DNA of 64,000 nt from JABDMH01 sp965222645 (GTDB lineage: Bacteria; Bacteroidota; Bacteroidia; Chitinophagales; Saprospiraceae), in assembly GCA_965222645.1 (NCBI GenBank), contig OZ244968.1, forward strand, positions 930,001-994,000, read 5' to 3'. Each line of letters opens with the position of its first letter. Within the stretch, counting starts at the first letter, position 1. The notes below the pieces were generated by a model. That model was given only the letters and a program-made list of their open reading frames with translations, did no database searches and had not been told where the DNA came from. The translations under genes and the position numbers were made by a program. Positions 54,679 to 63,775 of this stretch are shown one piece after another.

Positions 54679-55493
54679 AAATCAAAAATATTCAAGATCT
54701 TGAGATTGGATAGACTTTTCAAAACCCATTCCTCTTCCCTCTCAATTGTCCTTTTGATTGAATCCAAGGGAGCTGGCCACAGTTCTAAAATAACTGAGTC
54801 GCATTTATTATATTTTCGGGATTCATCAACAAGCCATTTAATTGGCAATTGACCTTCTCCGGCCGGCACTCCTGCAATCTTAAATCCCATCTGATGTTCT
54901 TCCCTGACAATAGAATAGTCTTTTAGGTGAATATTTATAGTATATGGTAATAACAGGCCTGCCACCTCTCTAATTCCCTCGCCTTGTCCGTAGGAATTTA
55001 CAGAGTCCAAACAGATGCCAACGACGTCCCGGTCGGTCTCATCAATGATCTCCTTGAAAATCTGACAGGAAAAGCGGTCGTGGTTTTCGATAGCCAATCG
55101 TATTCCCTTCCTTTTTAATTCCGGCGTAAAAGCAGTGAGCAGATCAATCACATCAGATTTTGTGGGTTCAAAATCATAAGAATCAATTACTATCCTGAGC
55201 AAGGTAGTCTGAAATATCTCAGCGATGGTGATATACCTCGTTAGTAATTCTTTTCTCAAACCACGCATGCCTAGTTCAATCTCGATATTTCTCGCGTCTG
55301 CATAATTCTTTATAAAACGCAATTTATCATCGTCAAAGTTAAATAATGGGATATTATCTCCAATTTGTGCGAGGCCAAGACCCAGTCCGTGTACTTTTTG
55401 TAAAAAATCAGTCACAGTCATGGGTATCGGTGGGTCAAAACCAGGCACTCCAATAGACCAGGCGAAAGCATATGTACCAAGACCGAGTTTCAA
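54675..55493 (-). CDS. oiaC: Sugar isomerase/epimerase-fold protein (OiaC-like candidate)
   Basis: This 272-residue TIM-barrel protein belongs to the xylose-isomerase-like (AP_endonuc_2) superfamily: GLGTYAFAWSIG at strand 1, LAIENHDRFSC, GICLDSVNSYGQGEG, INIHLKDYSI and VILELWPAP, with metal-ligand E, D, H and E visible. The start is a TTG at 55493; a stop lies five codons upstream and no ATG fits without cutting strand 1. OiaC decarboxylates 3-oxo-isoapionate to L-erythrulose. That match is inferred from family and place; isomerase activity on another apiose intermediate is the alternative. It overlaps the RuBisCO-like gene by four bases. Confidence 0.68.
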   Translation of the reverse strand: MKLGLGTYAFAWSIGVPGFDPPIPMTVTDFLQKVHGLGLGLAQIGDNIPLFNFDDDKLRFIKNYADARNIEIELGMRGLRKELLTRYITIAEIFQTTLLRIVIDSYDFEPTKSDVIDLLTAFTPELKRKGIRLAIENHDRFSCQIFKEIIDETDRDVVGICLDSVNSYGQGEGIREVAGLLLPYTINIHLKDYSIVREEHQMGFKIAGVPAGEGQLPIKWLVDESRKYNKCDSVILELWPAPLDSIKRTIEREEEWVLKSLSNLKILNIFDL

Positions 55494-55578
55494 ACTATAA
55501 CATTTTGTTTAAAAGTGCTGGACACCTGATACCTATGTTTAAAAACTCCAAACCGGAAAAAAGACAATTTTCTAATCA

Positions 55579-56604
55579 TCAATGTGTGTATGAAATAGCT
55601 CTATTTTCGGCAGCCGAAATATAAGAGTCGAAGACCAATTGCAAGGTTTTTAAATTATCCTTTCCGGTGGTTTCTGCCGATCCCTGTCCCAGCAGCTGAT
55701 GAAGGATATTTCGATTGCAGTCAACAATGCTTGCATGGGCAACTGCATAATCCTCCAGTGCCCAACTGTATATAGGTGGTGGAGCGGAATAGGTTACAGT
55801 TTGGTTCTGATCTGTATGCCGAATGATGAAATCCTTTTCCAGTGACAGGGAACCCCTCTCCCCTTCAATTAAGATTAAAGTTTGTGGAAAGGCTTCTCTT
55901 TCCCAAATGGTGGCGTACGACATCTCAGAATAACAATGCACGCCGCTGTGAACGGTAAACACATTCGCAACATCCTCGCCCTTGATTTTGGGATTGACCC
56001 TCGTTATCTGTGCATAGAGCGAGTCAGCTTCCCCCAATAAAAAGCGTGATATATCTAAAATATGAGTGCCGATATCTGTGAGAATAAATCTATCTAAGTC
56101 AGCCAAATTTGGTTGGTTATCAAAAACAGGAAATCTACTGCAAAATTTGATGTTGCACTTAAAGGGAGAGCCAATAGTTCCACTAGTTACCAACGATTTT
56201 AATTTTCGTATTGGGGTTTGCCATCTAAAATTCTCATGTACAAAAAAAGAAATATCACGCTCCGTACAATACTCCACCATCTCTTTAGCTAACTGATAAG
56301 TGGGAGCCATAGGTTTTTGAGAGATGACTGCACATCCATTATCTGCGGCCAGTTTCACGAGTGGGGCATGTGTTTCTTCAGTCGTAATAATATCAATAAT
56401 ATCCGGCGAGGTTTCACTCAGAAGCTGCGATAATGAATCACAAAAATATGCGACCCCAAAAATATTCGCTTGCTTTTGCGCTTTCTCAATCTGCTGATCG
56501 CACATCCCTACAATTTCGACCTTGTCGTTGAGTTCATTCCAACCGGCAGTCTGGTAATGTGACCAGAAGCCACATCCGATAATTCCCAATCTCAGTTTTG
56601 ACAT
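55579..56604 (-). CDS. apsD: Gfo/Idh/MocA-family dehydrogenase (D-apiose dehydrogenase candidate)
   Basis: This 341-residue NAD(P)-dependent oxidoreductase opens with the Rossmann motif RLGIIGCGFWSHYQ and has the family's ISQKPMAPTYQLA motif and the substrate-domain DIGTHILDISRFLLGEADS. ApsD oxidises D-apiose to D-apionolactone. The gene is first in the minus-strand locus and 85 bases from the OiaC-like gene. I use the ATG at 56604; an upstream GTG would add nine residues of unusual composition. The family is broad, so the substrate is inferred from the company it keeps. Confidence 0.75.
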   Translation of the reverse strand: MSKLRLGIIGCGFWSHYQTAGWNELNDKVEIVGMCDQQIEKAQKQANIFGVAYFCDSLSQLLSETSPDIIDIITTEETHAPLVKLAADNGCAVISQKPMAPTYQLAKEMVEYCTERDISFFVHENFRWQTPIRKLKSLVTSGTIGSPFKCNIKFCSRFPVFDNQPNLADLDRFILTDIGTHILDISRFLLGEADSLYAQITRVNPKIKGEDVANVFTVHSGVHCYSEMSYATIWEREAFPQTLILIEGERGSLSLEKDFIIRHTDQNQTVTYSAPPPIYSWALEDYAVAHASIVDCNRNILHQLLGQGSAETTGKDNLKTLQLVFDSYISAAENRAISYTH

Positions 56605-56674
56605 GAAACCAAAATAAGAATAATGATTCACACTGTCTACATATTATTATCTTGGATCTCAGAATTGAATAAGT

Positions 56675-57544
56675 ATGAAAAAATCGGTTTTCACCAGCCT
56701 ATTCTGTCTCCTTATTGGAGGACTGATTAGTGGTCAGACGGGAAAAGTATTTGATAATCTCTCATTGAGAAGTGAGATACTAGATATGGAGAGGAAGTAT
56801 GCTATTTATTTACCCCCCGATTATGAACACTCCAATAGAAGCTATCCGGTTCTTTATTTACTGCACGGAGCTGGAGATGATCAGACAGGATGGGTACAAT
56901 TTGGAGAGATCCTGCACATCGCTGACAAAGCAATTGCCGATGGAACGGCGACACCGATGATTGTTGTGATGCCAGATGCCAATACAGGACGCAGAGGTTA
57001 TTTCAATAGTTTAGATGGAAGTTTTAGATATGAGGATTTTTTCTTTGAAGAACTAGTCCCTCACGTAGAAAAAAAATATCGCATTAAGGGAGAAAAGCGT
57101 TATCGAGCAGTTGCGGGGCTTTCGATGGGTGGCGGAGGCACCTTTATGTATGCATTGCACAGACCTGATTTTTTCTCATCCGCTTGTCCGTTAAGTGCCT
57201 ATGTGGGTCCGCTGTCACTGGAAGACGCTAAGAGATCGATTGCGCGTCGCAATAATGAAGATATTCCTTCTGATGAAATACTCGAGAAATATTATGAAAC
57301 CCATAATGCGGTTAATCTGATCAATAAGATGGATCCGGAGGAAGTGAAGAAAGTAAGGTGGTTTATCGATTGCGGGGACGATGATTTTCTTTACGAAGGA
57401 AATTCGCTTGTGCACATTGCCATGAAGAAAAAAAATATTCCTCATGAATACAGTGTCCGCGATGGAGCTCATAGCTGGACCTACTGGAGAGAATCTTTAC
57501 CTGTTGTTTTGAATTTTGTCAGTGATGCCTTTCACCAACATTGA
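56675..57544 (+). CDS. Exported alpha/beta-hydrolase esterase (CE1-like)
   Basis: This 289-residue protein has a signal peptide (FTSLFCLLIGGLISGQ) and the esterase-D/CE1 fold: YPVLYLLHGAGDDQTGW (oxyanion region), the nucleophile S150 in AGLSMGGGG, the aspartate near CGDDDF, and the histidine near RDGAHSWTYW. It is divergent from the apsD-like gene by 70 bases, so it may be part of the same system and remove acyl groups from plant polysaccharide. This link is inference. Confidence 0.85.
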   Translation: MKKSVFTSLFCLLIGGLISGQTGKVFDNLSLRSEILDMERKYAIYLPPDYEHSNRSYPVLYLLHGAGDDQTGWVQFGEILHIADKAIADGTATPMIVVMPDANTGRRGYFNSLDGSFRYEDFFFEELVPHVEKKYRIKGEKRYRAVAGLSMGGGGTFMYALHRPDFFSSACPLSAYVGPLSLEDAKRSIARRNNEDIPSDEILEKYYETHNAVNLINKMDPEEVKKVRWFIDCGDDDFLYEGNSLVHIAMKKKNIPHEYSVRDGAHSWTYWRESLPVVLNFVSDAFHQH

Positions 57545-57616
57545 TTTTTTTAATTAGGAGAAGGTTATGGAAGTCGAAATCTGAAAGGGAAATAGTCAAA
57601 TTCTAATTTTCTAAAA

Positions 57617-58219
57617 ATGAGTAAACAGATTTATTTACTGCTATGGTTTGCATTGATACCAATAATTCTGTTTTGCTGCAAAAAAGATGGCGATTCTGAG
57701 CCCAGAATTATCAGTGAAACAGGTTGCCAGGATCCACTCAGCAATGATTATGTACTTCCTTTTCCTGTCGGTTCATCCTACTCCCTAATCCAGGGAAGGT
57801 GCGGAAGCCGAGATCATGTCCAGAACACGCGTTACGCATATGACTTTCAGATGGATATAGGATCAATAATTACTGCAGCTCAAGATGGATCTGTTCTTTT
57901 CGTTGAAGAAGGATATACCGACAACGATCATGAGAGAGGTCATGAAAATGCGGTAATTATCGAACACGAAAACGGCACCTACGGGAGGTATCTTCACCTC
58001 ACTCATGATGGTGTGCTCGTCGAGGTGGGTGAAGAAGTGCTTCGTGGTGACACTATTGCCTTAAGTGGTTTTTCGGGATTTACACCGGGTCCCAATCTGC
58101 ACTTTGACGTGATTAATTGTCAGAGTTGCGCAGATCAGGAAACGGTCAGTATTGGTTTCTTTAATTCTGATCCTTTTTGGGATAACCGGTTACAGGTCTA
58201 TACTGCAATCGATTATTAA
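57617..58219 (+). CDS. M23-like peptidase-domain lipoprotein
   Basis: This 200-residue protein has a lipoprotein-type signal (LLLWFALIPIILFCC) and a LytM/M23 beta domain: RYAYDFQMDIGSIITAAQDG, VIIEHENGTYGRYLHL and PGPNLHFDV. The Zn-binding aspartate (YAYDF) and the HL and LHF histidines are present. The first histidine, usually in HxxxD, is not at its standard place; H in RDHVQNTRYAYDF may replace it, as in other members with this spacing. Peptidoglycan endopeptidase activity is therefore probable but not certain. The gene stands alone before the repeat array. Confidence 0.8.
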   Translation: MSKQIYLLLWFALIPIILFCCKKDGDSEPRIISETGCQDPLSNDYVLPFPVGSSYSLIQGRCGSRDHVQNTRYAYDFQMDIGSIITAAQDGSVLFVEEGYTDNDHERGHENAVIIEHENGTYGRYLHLTHDGVLVEVGEEVLRGDTIALSGFSGFTPGPNLHFDVINCQSCADQETVSIGFFNSDPFWDNRLQVYTAIDY

Positions 58220-58236
58220 AGGTTATTTCCACGTGG

Positions 58237-58850
58237 AGGGCTAAAGCCTTGTATAAAACCTTTCGGTAGGTCACTTCAGACAAAAAGTGCTGGTGAAACG
58301 GAACGCAGCGGCCGGCCTCCCTCTTTTTCAAGACCTAGCTCTGGGCTAAAGCCCTTTTTTTGCTTACGACTCTTTTATACAGGGCTAAAGCCCTGTATAA
58401 AACTTGGCTGGTAAACTCCCGTAAAGCAATCATACCTGCCACTTCGCAACGCTTTAGGGTGGCGAAAAAGCCGATCCCCACCTATGAGCTTTAACCCCGA
58501 ACTCCGGGCTAAAGCCCTTTTTGTTATTACTACTCTTTTATACAGGACTAAAACCCTGTATAAAACTTGGCTGGTAAACTCCCATAAAGCAATCATACCT
58601 GCCTCTTCGCCACGCTTTAGGGTGGCGAAAAGCTTTCTGACACACCAGCGGGTTTATCCCTGAATGCTGTGCTGGGAATTGTCCAAAACCAGTAGGCCTC
58701 CTTTATACTGGGCTTTAGCCCTTTATAAAACCGCTGTAAACTCGGGATAAGGTGCATCCCAGGTAATACCTCCTTATTTTCGCCACCCTTCAGGGTGGCG
58801 AAAAAGCCGATCGTCTCTCTTGGGCTTTAGCCCCAGACAACTGCCGGATA
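58237..58850. repeat. Hairpin (REP-like) array, left of the RAYT gene
   Basis: This region alternates two palindromes. Type A is GGGCTAAAGCCC (or GGGCTTTAGCCC), often extended to CAGGGCTAAAGCCCTG and followed by TATAAAAC. Type B is CGCCACCC-N4-GGGTGGCG followed by AAAAAGCCGATC. Between them are conserved spacers such as TTGGCTGGTAAACTCCC and GCAATCATACCTGCC. A type B and a type A hairpin stand directly upstream of the transposase gene. No convincing protein gene is present in the 687 bases. Confidence 0.88.
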
Positions 58851-58906
58851 TATCATCTGTCTCAAATCGATATATTTTTTTTAATTTAGGTTAAAACCCT
58901 CCTCAT

Positions 58907-59350
58907 ATGTCCTTCGTGAAAGTCTGGATCCATGCTGTGTGGACAACAAAAAAAAGGAAGCCTTTATTGACCCAGCAAAATCGGCAAAAAATATTTCTAC
59001 ACATCCATGAAAATGCATTAAGAAAGGGGTTATTTATCGACATCGTAAATGGATATAGTGACCATGTCCATTGTCTATTTAGACTAAAAAGTGACCAAAC
59101 CATCATGAAATGTCTTCAATTACTCAAGGGAGAATCTTCATTTTGGGTTAATAAAAATAAAATACTTCCACACAAGTTGGTTTGGCAAAAAGAATATTAT
59201 GCAATCAGTGTCAGTGAGTCTATTGTTCCCAGGGTCAGGGCCTATATTGCCAGACAGGAGGAACATCACAAAAAAGTAACTTGGGCTGAAGAGTTTGACG
59301 AATTTAGTACGAAATATGGCTTTCAAGTTTTCAAGGATGAAAGCGAATGA
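58907..59350 (+). CDS. REP-associated tyrosine transposase (RAYT, Y1_Tnp)
   Basis: This 147-residue single-strand DNA transposase of the IS200/IS605 Y1 type has the HUH motif at H53/H55 (DHVHCLFRL), the IHAVWTTKKRKPLL start of the fold, and the catalytic tyrosine at Y97 or Y98 (QKEYYAISVSES). It stands alone without a TnpB partner or typical IS200 ends, inside a block of REP-like hairpins, which is the arrangement described for RAYTs. It likely moves or maintains those repeats. The gene is intact. Confidence 0.9.
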   Translation: MSFVKVWIHAVWTTKKRKPLLTQQNRQKIFLHIHENALRKGLFIDIVNGYSDHVHCLFRLKSDQTIMKCLQLLKGESSFWVNKNKILPHKLVWQKEYYAISVSESIVPRVRAYIARQEEHHKKVTWAEEFDEFSTKYGFQVFKDESE

Positions 59351-59359
59351 AAAGGTTGA

Positions 59360-60450
59360 TCGTCTCCTATGAGCTTTAACCCCGATCACTGGGCTAAAGC
59401 CCTTTACGTAATTACTACTCTTTTATACAGGGCTAAAGCCCTGTATAAAAACTTTCGGTAGGTCATTCAGACAAAAAATACTGGTGAAAACGGAACGTAG
59501 TGGCTGGCCTCCCTCTTTTTCAAAACCTAACTCCGGGCTAAAGCCCTTTTGCTTACTACTCTTTTATTCAGGGCTAAAACCCTGTATAAAAACTTGGCTG
59601 GTAAACTCCCATAAAGCAATCATACCTGCCTCTTCGCGATGCTTTAGGTGGCGAAAAAGCCGATGGCCACCTATGAGCTTTTGCCCCGATCACTGGGCTA
59701 AAGCCCTTTACGTAATTACTACTCTTTTATTCAGGGCTAAAGCCCTGTATAAAACTTTCGGTAGGTCATTCAGGCAAAAAATACTGGTGAAAACGGAACG
59801 TAGTGGCTGGCCTCCCTCTTTTTCAAAACCTAACTCCGGGCTAAAGCCCTCTTTGTTATTACTACTCTTTTATACAGGGCTAAAACCCTGTATAAAACTT
59901 GGCTGGTAAACTCCCATAAAGCAATCATACCTGCCTCTTCGCGATGCTTTAGGTGGCGAAAAAGCCGATCGCCCCAATCACTGGGCTAAAGGCCTTTGTT
60001 ATCACTCCCCTTTATTCAAGGGCTAAAGCCCTGTATAAAAACTTGGCTGGTAAACTCCCATAAAGCAATCATACCTGCCTCTTCGCGATGCTTTAGGTGG
60101 CGAAAAAGCCGATCGTCTCCTTTGGGCTTTAACCCCGAACTCCGGGCTAAAGCCCTTTTTGTTATTACTACTCTTTTATTCAGGGCTAAAACCCGGTATA
60201 AAACTTGGCTGGTAAATTCATACGGCAAATCCTACATGCCGCCTGTCGCCATCTTTTCGCCACCCTTTAGCGTGGCGAAAAAGCCGATCGTCTCCTTTGG
60301 GCTTTAGCCCCGAACTCCGGGCTAAAGCCCTTTACGTAATACTACTCTTTTATTCAGGGCTAAAACCCGGTATAAAAACTTGGTTGGTAAACTCCCATAA
60401 AGCAATCATACCTGCCACTTCGCAACGCTTTAGAGTGGCGAAAAAGGTTA
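59360..60450. repeat. Hairpin (REP-like) array, right of the RAYT gene
   Basis: This 1.1-kb region repeats the same two palindromes in composite units of roughly 140-300 bases. Type A copies occur near 59391, 59430, 59535, 59571, 59696, 59735, 59838, 59877, 60020, 60142, 60183, 60319 and 60358. Some are changed in paired positions (GGGCTAAAACCC). Type B is often shortened to GCTTTAGGTGGCGAAAAAGCCGATC. A longer spacer type, starting TTTCGGTAGGTCATTCAG, occurs twice here and once on the left. Open frames across the block are repeat artefacts. Confidence 0.88.
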
Positions 60451-60473
60451 TCCTGATGAAAGCTTTCTGCTCT

Positions 60474-62117
60474 TCATCCTCCATCGGAATTTGGGAAAAC
60501 CTTGTAATAATGGCTTCCGGGAGGGAGGTCCACTTCTAATCCAGAAATTAATTTATCGCCCGCCACTGTTTTGCCATCAGTAGCGGTCGAGATCACTCTG
60601 TAAAAAGAATCCCGCTCCACGACATACCATTCAGGAAACTGGTTTATTCTAGGCCAATCCAAGGGAAGATTTAGTATCTCCCTATGTCTTGCTTTATCAA
60701 AAATGATCTTTCCCCGCCAGGGTTTTTCAACAGTAATTGTGATCCACAACGTGTCTTCCCGCATTTCCCCACCGATCTGCAGGTCTTCTCTCCAGGGAAA
60801 AACTGTTACACCTTTACTTTTCCAAAGGCAGTACATGATTGTAGTGCGTGCAAAGTTTCCATCACCATGCCATCCTTCAATCACACCATCACCCTGCTGT
60901 TTGCCCCACATGACTTGTGTCTCGCTATCCAGCCATGATGCCACGCTGCTAATAGATTCGCGATTAAATAAATTTAATGCACCCTCGATTGCATCAGCAT
61001 ATCCATCAGAAGATTGCCCCTCCCATTCGAAATTGCGATAATTCGCATTCAAAGTCCGCAAGGCTTTAATAGTAGCATCCAAATAGCGATCAACACTGTC
61101 CAGTAAAAAGACTGTATAAAAGCCATTTAAATTGTAGCCAAAATTATCGGCTACACGATTATTAATAATCTTTCCTGTCTGCGGATCTACGACATCAAAA
61201 AATAATCCATCATCATTTCTACCAACTTCCAATATTCTATCCAGCATCGTATGTATCAAAGGCTGATATTCATGTTTTTTGGCGGAATTTTTAAAGTGCA
61301 TAGTCGCATATAACTCACATAATCCGGATACGATTTCGCAACCATGATCTCGCAGCCGCAGAGACTTACTATGGAGGGTGGGATGTCGATCTCCAAGGAG
61401 ATAATAGTCGCCCAAGCGAGTTGCCCATTCCAGGTATTCACCTTTTCCGGTCATCCAATAAAGGCGCGAAAGTACCTGAAGCATCTCACCGTTGACTTCC
61501 ACATTTGTTGAAGGAATATTCCCATATGAAGTCTTCACCGACGCATTTTCCCAAATGTCATCCAGGATGGCCAGCATTCTGTCAGACCACGGACTTTCTC
61601 CGAGCCACTCCGTCAGTGGTAAGAGTCCATCTTTGACGTATTCAGAAGCTCCAAAAATGATATTACTGAGATCCGCCTCTTCAGATGCAAAACCACCTTT
61701 GACAAAATCGTAGGTGTCAGGCAAATTACCAATTCTGGAAGTGAGCTTAATTTCGTTATTAAGCATATCCATCATTCGACCATTAAAGAGAGTGCTGTCC
61801 GTCAGTGCCGCGGTGAGAACCATAAACGGATAATTATCTGCGGCTGCATCTTTGGCATTCCATATCGTACTATCTCTATCCAGATTACGTGGGATAAGTG
61901 TCGATAAGGGATCTGCATGATTCAACCATCCTTGCACGAAGCTCTCACATCGGCGTATGCCCTCATTAAATAAAATACTGTTCTTCTTCGCCCTCATCCA
62001 CTGATCCTTGTCCACTTTACTAGAACCTGAAAATTGGTCATTGCTGCCGGCACAGCTCATCATGAAAAACAGTAGGCTGATATAAGTTATTTTACAGGAA
62101 GGAGAACTTCTTACCAC
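60474..62117 (-). CDS. Unrecognised exported lipoprotein, possible alpha-barrel glycosidase
   Basis: I do not recognise a specific family for this 548-residue protein. The GTG at 62117 gives a lipoprotein signal (ITYISLLFFMMSC). An upstream TTG at 62186 is unlikely because the terminator of the preceding gene lies between the two starts. The body is helix-rich with aromatic repeats (YWMTGKGEYLEWATRLGDYY; NFGYNLNGFYTVFLLDSV; GQSSDGYADAIEGALNL; GWHGDGNFARTTIMYCLW), suggesting an (alpha/alpha)6 barrel as in several glycosidases and lyases. A beta-rich domain follows (about residues 430-548). Confidence 0.7.
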   Translation of the reverse strand: MVRSSPSCKITYISLLFFMMSCAGSNDQFSGSSKVDKDQWMRAKKNSILFNEGIRRCESFVQGWLNHADPLSTLIPRNLDRDSTIWNAKDAAADNYPFMVLTAALTDSTLFNGRMMDMLNNEIKLTSRIGNLPDTYDFVKGGFASEEADLSNIIFGASEYVKDGLLPLTEWLGESPWSDRMLAILDDIWENASVKTSYGNIPSTNVEVNGEMLQVLSRLYWMTGKGEYLEWATRLGDYYLLGDRHPTLHSKSLRLRDHGCEIVSGLCELYATMHFKNSAKKHEYQPLIHTMLDRILEVGRNDDGLFFDVVDPQTGKIINNRVADNFGYNLNGFYTVFLLDSVDRYLDATIKALRTLNANYRNFEWEGQSSDGYADAIEGALNLFNRESISSVASWLDSETQVMWGKQQGDGVIEGWHGDGNFARTTIMYCLWKSKGVTVFPWREDLQIGGEMREDTLWITITVEKPWRGKIIFDKARHREILNLPLDWPRINQFPEWYVVERDSFYRVISTATDGKTVAGDKLISGLEVDLPPGSHYYKVFPNSDGG

Positions 62118-62131
62118 AATAATCGGTGTAT

Positions 62132-62160
62132 AAAAAAAGGAGTCAACAAGTGCCGACTCC
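62132..62160 (-). terminator. Rho-independent terminator after the beta-helix gene
   Basis: On the minus strand the stem GGAGTC / GACTCC with a ten-base loop is followed by seven T residues. It lies 39 bases after the stop of the beta-helix gene and before the lipoprotein start at 62117, which supports that start. Confidence 0.85.
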
Positions 62161-62198
62161 GATTTAAAATATTTTTCAAACCTCAAAATTTGCGAGGA

Positions 62199-63728
62199 TT
62201 ACAGTTTTAATATTTTTCTTGAACTGATTTTTCCGGAAGAATCTTTCACTGACAAAACATAAATGCCTGCTGGTACTTCGGGAATATTAAAGACTGTATT
62301 GCTATTATTAACTCTTTGTTGTCGGATAGCATTCCCATGTAAATCAAAGATTTGAACCAGGCTGAGCTCAGCCTTATCTAAATTCTGAATAAACAACTCG
62401 TTGCGAACCGGATTTGGAAAATACAATATATTATCCCGTGTAAAGAAATCCTCTTTTACAGCAGTTCCCAGGACTGACAAATCAGCTCCGAGTTTTTGGC
62501 CCTGATCTCCGGCAGTAAAAGACGTAGCCGCTTCAGAATAAGAGAAATCATGAAAAATAGTATATCGGTCGATTCCCTGACCTCCTGCTCCAGAATAAAC
62601 CTCATCGGCTGTCAAATCTGAAAAATCCCATGGTCCTGCTGATACAGTCGTATCATAAGCAGCCTCAATAAAAGCTGTAGCTACTTCCGGAGGGTTAGAG
62701 AACTCCAATACCTCACTGATATTTGTTGTCGAGGCGGGACTTGCATTTAGTGCTTCCGAAATATTGGGACCAAAGAAAGCATTATTTACAGAATAAATAG
62801 TGTCTCCCGTATTGTTGCTAACCGCAGGTAGAGCAGCATCCCAGGCCGGGTCTACAAAGAAATTATTATAACTGATATCGATCACTTCGTTGCCAGTCAA
62901 TGTATCAATGGTCACAGCCCAACGCTGCTCACCGGCCCATCCGTGAAATACGGGATTTCCGAACACATTGTTTGTAAACTTCAGTTCATCAGCGGGGCTA
63001 AATGTCAATCCCCACTGTCCAGATCCGAAAAATGTATTTTGATCAAAAAACGCATGATGCAGATATCCACTTCCGGAGTGTCTGTATATACGTGAAGTCG
63101 TCGCATAGATGACACAATTTTTTACAGACAATGTATCAATCGGATGTCCTCGATTATCCAGAAAACGACCGTTATTAGGATTTGTGGGAGCTCCCATTCT
63201 ATTTATCAAACTGTTACTCACAAAAATCCGAATACTATCCGCATTCAAACGAAATCCAGATTGGCCTGACTCATCCAATATGCAATCATCAACTACGACT
63301 TTTGAGTAGTCGCCACTGACTCTTATCAATCTATCAACCAACCCACTCAATATGTCCCGACCAGCAATATGAACACCCTGCAAGGTCAGATGCCCCCCTG
63401 AGTTTGTTCTGAACATCTGACTGAGGCCATTACCACCATCATCGACATTTGATATGAGGATGGGCCTCGCTCCGTCTCCGTCTTCGGCCTTGATTCTCAA
63501 ATGAAAATCACCGACTGCAATCAACTGATTGACCACATAAGGGGCTCCACGACGCAATACATACACTCGATCCGGATCGTTGCGTTCTCCGGTTGCAGTA
63601 GTATCTCCAAGAATAGTTTGATCCAAAACTCCAACATCAGTTGGTTCTACAATCATTTCGTGTTCATCTTGAGCGTGCAGACCTACAGCCATCACAGCTA
63701 AGGCAATAAGTGTCACTACTTTTTTCAT
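62199..63728 (-). CDS. Secreted parallel beta-helix protein with T9SS tail
   Basis: This 509-residue exported protein has a signal peptide (VVTLIALAVMAVGLHAQ), a right-handed parallel beta-helix region (about residues 55-330, with repeated short strands such as LTLQGVHIAG, KVVVDDCILDES and LKFTNNVFGN), and a T9SS sorting tail (ILYFPNPVRNELFIQNL). It resembles the DUF4957/DUF5123 and polysaccharide-lyase-like proteins encoded in Bacteroidota carbohydrate loci. No catalytic residues can be assigned. It lies 47 bases after a TonB-receptor gene on the same strand. Confidence 0.82.
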   Translation of the reverse strand: MKKVVTLIALAVMAVGLHAQDEHEMIVEPTDVGVLDQTILGDTTATGERNDPDRVYVLRRGAPYVVNQLIAVGDFHLRIKAEDGDGARPILISNVDDGGNGLSQMFRTNSGGHLTLQGVHIAGRDILSGLVDRLIRVSGDYSKVVVDDCILDESGQSGFRLNADSIRIFVSNSLINRMGAPTNPNNGRFLDNRGHPIDTLSVKNCVIYATTSRIYRHSGSGYLHHAFFDQNTFFGSGQWGLTFSPADELKFTNNVFGNPVFHGWAGEQRWAVTIDTLTGNEVIDISYNNFFVDPAWDAALPAVSNNTGDTIYSVNNAFFGPNISEALNASPASTTNISEVLEFSNPPEVATAFIEAAYDTTVSAGPWDFSDLTADEVYSGAGGQGIDRYTIFHDFSYSEAATSFTAGDQGQKLGADLSVLGTAVKEDFFTRDNILYFPNPVRNELFIQNLDKAELSLVQIFDLHGNAIRQQRVNNSNTVFNIPEVPAGIYVLSVKDSSGKISSRKILKL

Positions 63729-63775
63729 ATGATTACTAAGATTTATTTTAAGAGGTCAAGATAGTAAAATTTGTA

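Noticed and set aside
59360..60450. Open frames and CRISPR-like periodicity in the right-hand hairpin array
   Set aside because: Frames translate the palindromic repeats; spacing is irregular and spacers are themselves repeated, unlike CRISPR.
62118..62186. TTG start at 62186 for the unrecognised lipoprotein
   Set aside because: The terminator of the preceding gene lies in this stretch and the added residues spoil the lipoprotein signal; GTG at 62117 is better.
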